A model generated the notes under the pieces. That model saw nothing but the letters and a program-made list of their open reading frames with translations, was not told where the DNA came from and did no database searches. Positions 42,101 through 51,494 of a DNA stretch of 64,000 bases are shown piece after piece (positions within the stretch are counted from its first letter, which is position 1; every line of letters begins with the position of its first letter). This DNA is from Galdieria sulphuraria (lineage: Eukaryota > Rhodophyta > Bangiophyceae > Galdieriales > Galdieriaceae), in NCBI RefSeq assembly GCF_000341285.1, contig NW_005178448.1, positions 103,003 to 167,002 of the forward strand. Direction: 5' to 3'. Made by a program: the position numbers and the translations under genes.

Positions 42101-42286
42101 GGAAAGGGAATGTCCTTGGTTCATGCATCTTCTTCACTTAAAGACTATAACATATCTGATGGCTCTTTATTGTTTCTTTATATTGATAAGAGTAAGATTG
42201 ATAATGGTTCGGAGGATTTTTGTGCGTTGCCAGAGGATTCAAAAGTGGAATTGGGGTTTATGGGTAGCCAACTGTTCGGACTTTAA
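39134..42286 (+). CDS. USP48: Ubiquitin-specific protease USP48/UBP26
   Basis: A cysteine deubiquitinase with DUSP and ubiquitin-like domains; plant UBP26 acts on histone H2B. Intronless, 1050 residues from ATG 39134 (the frame opens at a TTG upstream). The peptidase core begins FAGLRNLGATCYANVVLQFL with Cys near residue 97 and closes at SSAYCGHYTVQLFD with His near 362, followed by WFEFDDAQV. A zinc site is formed by CHSCGQ and LCEFCNGKRD. DUSP-type segments follow (SYGYIPTSWLREWVKVRDG, LISSSWFEKWSDYLL). The C-terminal 100 residues form a ubiquitin-like domain (SISELKLIIFQYLDIAP, then ELYLGKGMSL). In the usual box, N after CY-V is N-S; here it is CYANVV, a mild variant. Confidence 0.9.
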   Translation: MAPNVQLRSSASESNECLRNEDNDPFLLDWSPCSLEEHLKKANCKRNPSCVFGLGENSPEGVLQVEKMAKKLHETAIQGRKNEEIPFAGLRNLGATCYANVVLQFLFFLRPFREAILNIDTDLSQYKNSGDYEHCTHSSQNQTNQLEKSIMELQLLFATLLKGHGSCVSPKKFLEALDLTTFVEQDIQEFVNLLLSLVEKYLHNSPTKTYETLISDVFQGSRRFVTTCHSCGQVSEASKTDSSFTELQVSAYHPGSIEDALSNMVMEELLTGDNQYLCEFCNGKRDASRKMVFDKLPPVLMLQLLRTTFDLTSGEKRKTHAKVSFPLEMDVHELLNMDTNEVKTYRLKAICFHRGSSAYCGHYTVQLFDDSSNKWFEFDDAQVKCCVSNSSAWKSDSPSGNGLDSVSNERRKRAKLRLFDKSANGTTNRRPTLSSTSACLLVYVLSDNMYRFGDLEESRLPDLLQDIINLENSELDIAFEVEKASVDSKVSEMERQKSEYLSLLPKLSARTCIETSDLVSYGYIPTSWLREWVKVRDGSMMPIDCSPYICEHGGLNPQSIIHVKRVAQEAFDWLIEKYGANSLLLRGPQCHCMVCVDNLKDHVANAEFWKQRNDEFTSYLMNPKDNINVISEKKDLSPNCPVSYIEKNFFKRWKKLSLSCKHGVDFVRKLTKLVKEFSLSRYCVHEKLIVEDWKEISCSLGKHLYDLLQFLSRDTEVRFDYFIVFQNDSHATFCDECHEKSTEMKEEISSIRQLKRLEKASLGELMKPKYSLQVVRFLVQQMKYRQTEGRTSASNEESRYLISSSWFEKWSDYLLNNGKRPEISPLEGLICEHNLLLYDLSTADDLFDRRVLCVSASCGEEIVKAYIDGYFDVNGVKLELKEEMDGCCKGVFSIPNCYDCMKKRKDPENKDEIELVLIKVNEMEQVQDKRYLSLDSLELYSTCIKSEMMTTRRSRVLRVQCNRSNSISELKLIIFQYLDIAPVAQELYLGKGMSLVHASSSLKDYNISDGSLLFLYIDKSKIDNGSEDFCALPEDSKVELGFMGSQLFGL

Positions 42287-42704
42287 CTAATATCTCTTTT
42301 ATTTTGGAAACCTTTTTATATATTCAAGGAATTGTTGAGAGTAGTTTGAAATCATGTTCAATAGAAACAGGTCAGCTACTGAGATGAGGCTTGAAGAGGA
42401 AGAATGAATATTCTTAACAAATTCTGGAGTTTTTAACACACCACTACAAAAAGTTTCGTGACGTTGACCTTTTGTTATTCATTTTGAAAGATAAATGGAA
42501 GATACTATATTGATTTTGAAATATTCTACATGAACGATGTTATTAACAACTGGAATGGCACTTTTGATCACTCTCCACAATATAGGTCATGCAACTATTG
42601 TGGTTTATAAGAAAAGTGCAAAAGGAAAAATGGAAGTTTGCAGGAAGCTTCTCTGAATATATCGAATGAATAGAAGCTAGTTCTACTTATCCAACATAGC
42701 CAAA
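42287..42704. other. Intergenic gap between convergent genes
   Basis: About 420 bases after USP48 and before the stop of the minus-strand gene. AT-rich, no supported gene or RNA. Confidence 0.45.
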
Positions 42705-43471
42705 TTATCCTATCGTTCCGAATCCTTTCAGTTCTAGATACAAGTTGAGCTGTTGAATATCCAATATAAAGTCACCCGTTCCAAAAGACACTGCGCCAGT
42801 ACTCGTTGCTTCACATGTGGCTTCTGGAAATTGCAACCAAGCAAACACATCAAGTTTTGTTCTGTAATCAAGTGGAATCTAAATTTGTGTCAGTTTCCAC
42901 TGTGGTTATTTTCATATGTCTCTCACTTTTCTACGAAGCGCCATTCCAGGAGGGTGAGTATTGGTTTGAATGCCCTACATGAGATCCAATTCAGTCTAAT
43001 CACATTTGACTCGATCTACATACACGATAAGGACTGAACCGAAACCCAAATAAAGTTTGTCCAATCTTCCAGTCATAGGATATGTGGATGTTGAAAGTAT
43101 TCTTTTGGTCAACAAGGAACTCTTTCACCAAAGACACTTGGTTATCCTTTACCGCAAGTCTACCCCCAATAATTCGATCTTTCCAAGCCGTATGAAAACT
43201 GAGAAACAATTGACCCAATCAAGTCAACACAATAAGTCAAGTCTTACGTCCAAAAGCCGTGTTGAAGATCCAAGTCGGCCCCGAGTGTCAATTTCGTTAA
43301 AGCCAACGGATAAAAGTGCTTTCGAAGTTTCAATTTTGTAGATGGATTACATTTCCAAACAAGTTTCTATCCGATACAATGATCAAGTAATAGTCAAACT
43401 TGAAGGTTTCAAGTGCTTACTGGACTTGAGACCATTCTCAATCCCCTACTTTCTTCACTTTGTTCCGCCAT
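42705..43471 (-). CDS. Hypothetical protein, five exons, beta-rich
   Basis: Rebuilt by splicing: 43471-43421, 43366-43248, 43198-43024, 42974-42927 and 42878-42705. All donors are GTAAG, GTATGT or GTGAGA and all phases match, giving 188 residues. It starts MAEQSEESRGLRMVSSP. Characteristic segments are KLVWKCNPSTKLKLRKHF, TLGADLDLQHGFWT, FHTAWKDRIIGGRLAVKD, FNIHISYDWKIGQTLFGF and LDVFAWLQFPEATCEAT, ending ELKGFGTIG. The alternation of polar and hydrophobic residues suggests beta strands, as in a small barrel or lipid-binding fold. I do not recognise the family. No signal peptide or membrane helix. It is 68 bases from the divergent COQ5 start. Confidence 0.55.
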
Positions 43472-43539
43472 TTCTTGAGAGAATGAATTGAGTTGGTACT
43501 TTTTCTAAAATATTTGCGTGTACAAGTTTCTACTCTGAT

Positions 43540-44812
43540 ATGTCGTTGATATCTTTTAATAAACGCCATATTGTATCTGTGATGAATAATATTTGGAGAC
43601 AGTATAGAGGAATATCGTTTTCGGCTTGTGCTTTGGATTCTTTTAGTGACTATACACACTTTGGCTACCGTTCAGTTCCCAAGAATGCCAAGGTATGTAC
43701 TGTTTCTAGATACTTGAATATTCACTTTTAAATAACGTAGAAAGACTTCCATGGTAGGATCCGTTTTCAGCGACGTTGCCTCCAAATATGACCTTATGAA
43801 CGATTTGAGTGAGAGGAAGAAAGTCCTATTTTGCTTATTTCTGAAGCTTGAATAGTGTCTTTTGGTCTCCATCGTTTGTGGAAAGATTTGTTTGTCATGT
43901 CATTAGCACCGACAGCCGATATGAGAATACTCGTAAGTTGTCGCTTTGACTTTCTAAAGTTGAACTCAACACTCATATAAAAGGATGTCGCAGGAGGAAC
44001 AGGTGATATAGCCTTCCGCATCGTAGAGAAGAAACGAAAAGAAGAACACTACAATAAGAAGCTATTAGAGCATGGAGTGGAACCCGTTGTCGTAGGTTAT
44101 TTTCAATGAGAACCAACATTTGGATAACTGTGATAGGTTGTGGATATTAACGAAGACATGTTACAAGTGGGAAAGGAGAGAGCAAAGCTGAGAGGATATA
44201 GTGAAAGTGAAGTTATGTTTGTGCATGGAAACGCGGAAAAGCTTCCTGCAGCTAGCGAAACAGTGGTAAGAAGTTGATCAACTTGTTCAATATATCTAAA
44301 GTTGAAAGGATGCTTATGTTATTTCTTTTGGAATGCGCAACGTAACAGAACCAGAAGCTGCTTTAGTAGAAGTATAGTTGATTTTTGAAGCAAGTTTTTT
44401 CTTTGTTGAATGGTTTCATAGGCATTTCGGGTTTTACGTCCAGGAGGAAAGTTTCACATGTTGGAGTTTGCTAAAGTACAAAACGGCAAGTTGGGAAAGA
44501 GGTTAAGATATGGTTTGCGTGTTAACAGTTCGTATCAGATGTGCTTCAATATCTTTACGATATGTATTCCTTTTCAGTAATTCCGTTGATTGGACAAATA
44601 GTAGCAAATAATAGGGACGCCTATCAGTATTTGGTAGAAAGTATTCGAAAATTTCCTTCACAAGAGGTACGTAAAGTGGATTGTGTGTCATATGGAAATG
44701 AAACATGGGTTAGGAGTTTGCAAAGTTGATGATAAGAGCAGGTTTTCAACAAGTTTCCTATCGACAGTTTCATCAAGGCATAGTAGCTCAGTATTCCGGT
44801 TTTAAACTTTGA
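43540..44812 (+). CDS. COQ5: 2-methoxy-6-polyprenyl-1,4-benzoquinol methylase COQ5
   Basis: COQ5 is the C-methyltransferase of mitochondrial ubiquinone synthesis. About nine exons with short introns. The start [19 protein letters not shown] resembles a mitochondrial presequence. Then come [24 protein letters not shown], across a splice [11 protein letters not shown], the SAM-binding [94 protein letters not shown] with [13 protein letters not shown], and the end [11 protein letters not shown]. These are the UbiE/COQ5 signatures in order. Exon 1 (43540-43692) joins best to an acceptor ending AAAG just before ACT TCC ATG. Confidence 0.9.
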
Positions 44813-45438
44813 AGAGTTGCAAAAAAAAGGAGTACAAAGCAGAATGAAGTGAAAGGGAAGAGCAATGCATCCCAAAGTCTTTATTGTTGAGCACTTTGAC
44901 CAGTCATATTCTTCATAGAGCAATGTGTGCTATTGTTTGTATTTTGTTGTTTTGGATACTATAAAAGATTCCGTATATTTAATATTGTTTTCGATACAGC
45001 TATAGTGACACTGCAGATAAGCTGTTTGAAAATCAGGTGTTGTTCAACATCAACTCTTTTTTTCTAACATTCACACAACTATTTTATCAACAGTAGCTTC
45101 GAAAAGACTCAATGTCTTAACAGTAGTTTATATAACTAACACAAAAATGAATATTACACAAGTTAATCGAATGTTCATGAAAAAAGGACTCTGAACAAAG
45201 CAATACAATTAAGTTTTCCAAAGAAACCTAGCATACCTTTTCAACAGAATTTGGGAACACAACTTGAACAGGAAAGTTCTAGAAGCAATTCCTTTCAGGC
45301 CTCTTAGAAATTGGAGAATTTTGTATCATTCCGATGGATTTCTACGCAGAAAGACAAGTCATCGGGTCCCATGTTTTTTAAGAATTGAACAAACCCATTT
45401 CATTCTTTTATTGCTCAAAGAATTGAAACCTGCCAAAC
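44813..45438. other. Intergenic gap
   Basis: About 630 bases between COQ5 and formate dehydrogenase, AT-rich. Open frames near 45264 overlap the FDH start in another frame and look spurious. No RNA gene seen. Confidence 0.45.
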
Positions 45439-46656
45439 ATGTTGCAATCATTCGTTCGAGCAAAGAAAACCTTTCTTTCGGTTACCCATGCCGGGAATTC
45501 TTCGTTGCTTCACAAGTTCTGCCAATCCTTGCATACATCGACACCCTCTCTTGCCAAAGTAGTTGCAGTGTTGTACGAAGCTGGAGCAGCTGCAAAGGAG
45601 CCAAGACTATTAGGATGTAAAGAAAATGAACTCGGACTTCGGAAGTTTTTGGAAAGTCGTGGACATAAGTATATAGTGATGTCAGATAAGGAGAAACTTC
45701 TAGATCGCGAGCTTCCTGACACAGAAGTATTGATTACTACTCCCTTTCATCCAGCATATGTTACTGCAGATAGAATTGCAATGTCTCCGAAACTAAAGCT
45801 TTGTGTTACTGCAGGTGTTGGTTCAGACCACGTGGATCTTCATGCTGCTAACAAGGCTAAGATAACTGTGGCTGAAGTTACGGGTTCTAATGTAGTAAGT
45901 GTAGCGGAACATATCGTTATGCAAATACTTGCTCTAGTACGTAACTTTGTACCTGCGTATGGTCAAGTGATCAAGGGAGAATGGAATGTAGGAGATATTG
46001 CAAAAGACGCCTTTGACTTGGAAAACAAGGTAGTAGGAACCGTAGGCGCTGGTAGAATTGGTTATCGGGTATTGGAAAGGCTAAAGCCTTTTCATTGTAA
46101 AGAATTATTATATTCAGATTATCAGCCTTTGACACCAGAAATGGAAAGAGCTGTTGGAGTAAAACATGTTAGTTTTGAAGAGCTTATTCAGCGTTGTGAT
46201 GTGATTACTATCAATTGCCCTCTTCATGACAAAACAAGGAATCTGTTCAACAAGGATGTATTTGATAAAGTAAAGACTGGTGTTTACATTGTAAATACTG
46301 CTAGAGGAGCCATAGTAGATCGAGATGCCTTGGTTGAAGCAGTAAAGAGTGGCAAAGTTAGAGGCTATGCTGGAGATGTTTGGTATCCTCAACCAGCTCC
46401 TAAAGATCATCCATGGCGTTATATGCCAAGACATGCTATGACACCGCATTATTCTGGTACTACTTTGGATGCACAAATGCGTTATGCTGAAGGAACCAAG
46501 GTAAGTGGTTGCAGTTTGAAAGATGGAATTGTTCTGAATAGTCATGATTAGGACATATTGGAACGCTATTTTGATGGACGTCCAATCAAGCCTGAAGACT
46601 TGATTGTTCAAGATGGCCAATTTGCTAGTAAAGCGTATGTGCAACCCGAAAAATAA
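45439..46656 (+). CDS. FDH: NAD-dependent formate dehydrogenase
   Basis: Oxidises formate to CO2 with NAD; in plants and fungi it is mitochondrial. Two exons (45439-46500 and 46552-46656) give 388 residues. The first 35 residues ([17 protein letters not shown]...) are a basic, Ser-rich presequence. The D-2-hydroxyacid dehydrogenase landmarks are [50 protein letters not shown], the dinucleotide loop [14 protein letters not shown] with [51 protein letters not shown] and the catalytic His in MTPHYSGTT. The last exon supplies the tail [15 protein letters not shown]. High conservation with plant FDH makes the call firm. Confidence 0.94.
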
Positions 46657-47097
46657 GAAGATTACGAAAAGAAAGAATTTTCTTTCTTCTTATTTTGCGT
46701 ATGGAAGTGTTTCGTTTTCCATGACAAGTTGTAAAAATTTTGTTTCAAATCGGTAAAAATTTTTGTTCTTTCACACAAAAACATTCTAAAATGTATAGAA
46801 TGGTGTACAAATATCAACAAAGCATATTTATTGAACAGCCATTAAGTTAGTAATGACAGTTCATAATGGAAAGAGAAGACAACAACTAAAGACAACTAGC
46901 ACCGAAACTGAGGCACTCTATGTTCATGAAATGGTTGTTCACCAGCACAACATGTTTCTATCCTAGAAGTCTTATTCCTAACAAATATCTACCAGCAACT
47001 AAAACAACAATAACTCATAAAACATGCAAGGCTACCAGTTGCTGCATATATATATATATATATATATATCATACAATAGAAAAGCCAAAGAGCATCT
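46657..47097. other. Intergenic gap between convergent genes
   Basis: About 440 bases of AT-rich DNA without a supported gene; contains the (AT)12 microsatellite. Confidence 0.5.
47046..47069. repeat. (AT)12 microsatellite
   Basis: Twelve AT units just beyond the 3' end of the ADP/ATP carrier gene. Confidence 0.9.
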
Positions 47098-48202
47098 TCA
47101 CAAATAACGCTTAAACTCATCATAAATGACCAAAACCAAAGCTCCTCCTGCTCCACGAAGAATATTTGACCAGTTTCCTTTAAAGAATGACCTCCAACCT
47201 TCTTCTACAAAAATCTTTTTGGTACAATCCCAAGAACTACGAAATCTTCTTTGCTCAATAGGAAGTCCTGCTTGCATCATCATATGACGGCGAACAGTAT
47301 CAAAAGGATACGATACAACTTCGGCAGCTGTAGTTACAGTTTGAGCAATAACCCAAGAAAGAAATATATTATGTTCCAGTTTTCCGGTTAGCAAAAATGA
47401 CTTGGCAGTATCAAAACCTCCAAAATACGCGGCTCGATAAACAATGATTCCTATCAAGGAGACATTAAACCCTCTATATAAACCGAAAACTCCGTCCTAT
47501 ATCATATCAACAAGGTTGTTGTTGAGAATGCTAAACAAAAAATATTTGGCAACTCACAGTTTTTGCTGTTTTTGCGATGCAATCTATAATTCCATTATAT
47601 AAACGGGTTTCACCTCTTCCAACATCAACTCCCATACGTGTCCTTGCAAAGTCCATCGGATATACGACAAAGAGAGATGTTGCACCTGCAGCTCCACCTG
47701 CTGCTAAACTTCCTGCGAAATAACGCCAGAATTGAGTATCTTTGTTCACACCTTCCAGAAAGAGTCCACGATATTTATCCTTGAAGGCGAAATTTAACCC
47801 TTGTGTAGGGAAATATCGCAATACATTAGCCATGTTGCCTCTCCAAAAAGATAAAAAGCCTTGTTCTTTTGGAACCCTTCGAATGCAATCTAATATGCCT
47901 TTATAATGTTTCTCTTCAGGAATTTGAACGTTAGAGGCTTGAACCTGCAACAACAACTTTACCCTTTCAAGTGGTGCAACAACAGTTTTGGAAATACCAC
48001 CAGCCGTACCACCAAAAATTAAGTCTTTCACAAAAGACTTAAATTTGGTTTCCGAAGAAGACTGTAAAGTTTGCGATGTTTGCACAGAAGATGTCATCTC
48101 CAGTTTCTCGTCGCTTACAATCGAATTTCTTAAACTATTTTTATCGTCGACGTCGGATTGATTCTTTTCTCTCGCCAAGTCGAGTAGCTTATTTTGAATC
48201 AT
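47098..48202 (-). CDS. ADP/ATP carrier (mitochondrial carrier family)
   Basis: Exchanges ADP and ATP across the mitochondrial inner membrane. Two exons (48202-47558 and 47496-47098), 347 residues, with an N-terminal extension of about 55 polar residues. The carrier motifs are [26 protein letters not shown] and [13 protein letters not shown]. Typical AAC blocks are [20 protein letters not shown], with [10 protein letters not shown], and [25 protein letters not shown] across the splice (quoted in parts). The signature hexapeptide RRRMMM reads RRHMMM here (about 47274-47292), a change at a position normally fixed in true ADP/ATP carriers. The rest is so AAC-like that the assignment stands. The ATG is 4 bases from the divergent RPS6 ATG. 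Confidence 0.88.
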
Positions 48203-48206
48203 TCAT

Positions 48207-49030
48207 ATGAAAGTAAGTAAAAACTATTGATAGGGTAGCAAAGCTTATTGTTATAGTTAAATATTGCAAACCCTACCACCGGTTGTCAGAAGCAGATAGA
48301 GGTGGACGATGAAAGAAAACTACGAGCCTTTTACGACAAGCGACTAGCTCAGGAAGTTCCAGGAGATGCTCTCGGTGACGAATTCAAAGGCTACATTTTT
48401 AAGATCATGGGTGGACAAGATAAGGAGGGCTTTGCCATGAAACAAGGAGTCCTGACAACTGGTCGCGTACGACTGTTGTTGAAGAAAGGAGACTCTGGCT
48501 GTCGAGGTTATGGAATGAGAGACGGTGAACGAAGACGAAAGAGTGTTCGTGGTTGCATTGTATCCCCCGATATTGCAGTGTTAAATCTCATCATTTTGCG
48601 AAAGGGAGAAGAGGTAAGGATTTCACGAATTCTCCAAAAAGCGCCATTCTTCTTAGTTGCTGAAACATTTTCTCTATAGGACATTCCTGGACTGACGGAT
48701 ACAACTATCCCGAGAAGACTTGGTCCTAAGAGAGCAAGTAAAATTCGAAAGCTTTTTAATCTTTCCAAGGAAGACGACGTTAGAAAATATGTAATCCGAA
48801 GGGAGATTACACCAAAGAAGGAAGGAGCAAAGCCTTATTCGAAGGCACCCAAAATCCAACGTTTGGTAACTCCTGTTAGATTGCAAAGAAAGAGAAGACA
48901 AAAATTATTGAAACAGAGAGCTTATGAGAAATCTAAGCGTGAGGCTGCAGAATATGCAAAACTTTTGTTACAACGTCGTCAAGAGCAAAAGGAAGCCAAA
49001 AAGGCTTCATTGAGCAGTCCTAAGAAATAA
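48207..49030 (+). CDS. RPS6: 40S ribosomal protein S6 (eS6)
   Basis: Three exons: 48207-48212 (only ATG AAA), 48257-48613 and 48680-49030, all in phase 0, 237 residues. The family start MKLNI is rebuilt exactly across the first splice (MK, then [16 protein letters not shown]). Further landmarks are [65 protein letters not shown] and [18 protein letters not shown]. The C-terminal serine cluster phosphorylated by S6 kinases in animals is reduced to SLSSPKK. The six-base coding part of exon 1 puts a short intron right after the second codon. Confidence 0.95.
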
Positions 49031-49085
49031 TCTTTTCTATGCGAGTAATAAAGAAATATTCAAGTAGTTGATACATGGACTTGGT

Positions 49086-51475
49086 TTAATCGCGGATAAT
49101 TCCGAATCCTTGACTTTTGCTTTTGACAGACTCATGGTTGGCTATTTCTGGTGGAACTTTTGCTCCAACTTTTTCTAGTTGAAGTTTCAAGTCATAAAAA
49201 ATTTCTGAATCTGCGGGTGTCACAAAGGAAATAGCCAATCCTTCTCTTCCAGCTCTTCCAGTTCTACCTATTCGATGCGTATAATTCTCTATCCTATTCA
49301 TTCTCGACAAATATATTTCGGAATCATCAAAAAGTTACACTTACTTGTTTGGCATTTCATAGTTGATTACAAGATTGACCCCTTTGATATCTATTCCTCT
49401 TCCTAGGACATCAGTGGCAATCAATATATCATATTTACCCTGTTTGAAACCTTCCAAGTGTTCTTCTCTCAACTCTTGAGGCTTGCCAGAGTGTATAACC
49501 GTGGCTCGAATGTCTAAACCACTTTCAGTTTCTATTGCACGAACCAGTGTGTCACAACCTCTCTTCGTGTTGAGAAATACTAAAATAGGTGGATCCGCAT
49601 ATCCAACAACTTCAAAGAAACGTAGCTTTTTCTTCGTTTCATTGGGAACATATTCGACTCTTTGCTGCACCAATTCTGCTCCTTTTCCAATATCTCCGAC
49701 TGCAACTATGATAGGATTGCGCAAGAATTTTCTTGCCAATCTTTCTACAGCAGGTGGCATGGTTGCTGAAAACATAAAGGTTTGCCGATATAGAATACTT
49801 GAAGACTCTTCCATAAACTCTTCACTTAATTCCTCAACTTCCGGTTTCAAATGAGAAGAAGGCATAGCATCCAAAACTCCTTGTACCTGAGGCTCAAAAC
49901 CCATATCAATCATTCTATCAGCTTCATCCAACACGACATAGTCACACTGGTTGAGAACGCAATATCTTCGTTCAAGGCAATCAATCATTCTTCCGGGAGT
50001 AGCTATGACTATTTCAACGCCTTCTCTAAGCTTCATTCCCTGTTCCTCTATGGAAACTCCTCCAACAACCGAACAGACTCGATAACCTAGAGGTTCTGCA
50101 AACTTCCGTGTTTCTTCCTCAATTTGTTGCGCAAGTTCTCTTGTAGGTGCCAATATGACTGCATATGGACCCTGTGCAGCGTTTGCAGCTGTCATAGGAG
50201 GACGTTGACTTATATAAACCAACATAGGAAGAACAAAAGCTGCAGTTTTGCCACTTCCTGTTTCAGCAAGTCCTATCATGTCACGCTTTGCTAAGCCTAT
50301 TGGAATAGCAGCCATTTGTATGGGTGTCGGTTGCTTGTACTTTGCAATATATCGAACAGAATCCAAAAGAACGCGAGGTAAACCAGTCTCCTCCCAATTT
50401 CGAGCCTAGCAAGTTCATTAGCTTAAAATACTCAAATGCAAACAAAACATACTGGAAAAGGAGCTTTTCCACCACGATAAGCTATGCTATGATCCTCGCG
50501 AAAGATTCTCCAGTCACGCTCCGTCATTTCTTCTTTTGGTTTTTCCGACCAGTGTCTCATGTCTTTTTTGTGTCGATGGTGAACAGGATCTTCAAGAGTC
50601 ATATCCAGTCTACTATCCGGTACTCCCTCCATATCAGAAACTTTCGGTCTAGTGACACGTTTCGAAGGAGCCTTTGAGGGCGTGGAGGCAGGATCCATTC
50701 CTCCACGATGTCCTCTCCCAAAAAGGAGTGGAACTTCAACAAAGGAGGAAAGCTCAGCGTACTCTTCAGTGTTCAAAGTATCTTCCGAGTTGTCCCATTC
50801 GAAACGAAAACGGAATCTTTCGCTAGGCTTTGTTAGTCGTGACTTTGTATCCTTCTCTTTCATATAGTGTTTTCTAAGAAGTTCCTTAAGACGATGTGAC
50901 TCTTCATCATTCTCCCGACTAGTGTCACTCTGTTTCTGATTTCTTTCTCTTTGTACATCTACAGGAGGTCTCGGGATGCCCTTTGATAAAGAGTTGCTAT
51001 GAAATTGTGTACTTTCCACCTTCATAGGATCTACTGCCTTCCTCCTTTCATAAAGTTTTTCCAAGGCTTGTCTTTCTCGTTCACTTTTAGAGATAAAACG
51101 AGGCTTTTGTGCTTCTTCTTCTTCTTCTCTCTTCTTCTTCATAATATCCTCCAAAGAGATGGGTTCCCGCTTCGTCTTTTTCAGCTGTGTGTCATTAGAA
51201 AAAACTTGTTTCCCCAAAGATTGACTTTTATAGGGAAACGAAGAAGAAGAATGTTCTAAATTGCCACCGCTTTGTGGACTATCAAGGGTTTCAATATAGT
51301 CTGCCTTTGTCTTCCGAGAAGTAGTCTCTTCAACAAGTTCGGAACGAAAATGTTTTCTGCTGCGTTTCGAATAAACTGTAGAGTCTCTTCGGGAAGAAAC
51401 AGAACGCTCTCTTCTTCTACTATGTTTCGGTGATATATGACGACGACTTTTCTCGTCCTTTGCGGATTGAAACAT
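49086..51475 (-). CDS. PRP28: DEAD-box splicing helicase PRP28/DDX23
   Basis: PRP28 swaps U1 for U6 at the 5' splice site. Exons 51475-50453, 50405-49345 and 49302-49086 give 766 residues; the last intron is 42 bases. The N-terminal 300 residues are Ser/Arg/Lys-rich and contain the family block [20 protein letters not shown] with [17 protein letters not shown]. Helicase motifs: [98 protein letters not shown] and [13 protein letters not shown]. The frame opens upstream at 51553, but ATG 51475 avoids overlap with the divergent NCA1-like gene, 19 bases away. Confidence 0.93.
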
Positions 51476-51494
51476 TTCATATAAAATCTCGGAT

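Noticed and set aside
42753-43341. Plus-strand frames of about 94 codons
   Set aside because: They are antisense to the five-exon minus-strand gene and have no recognisable pattern.
45264-45620. Plus-strand frame of 118 codons
   Set aside because: It overlaps the formate dehydrogenase start in another frame and looks like leader sequence.
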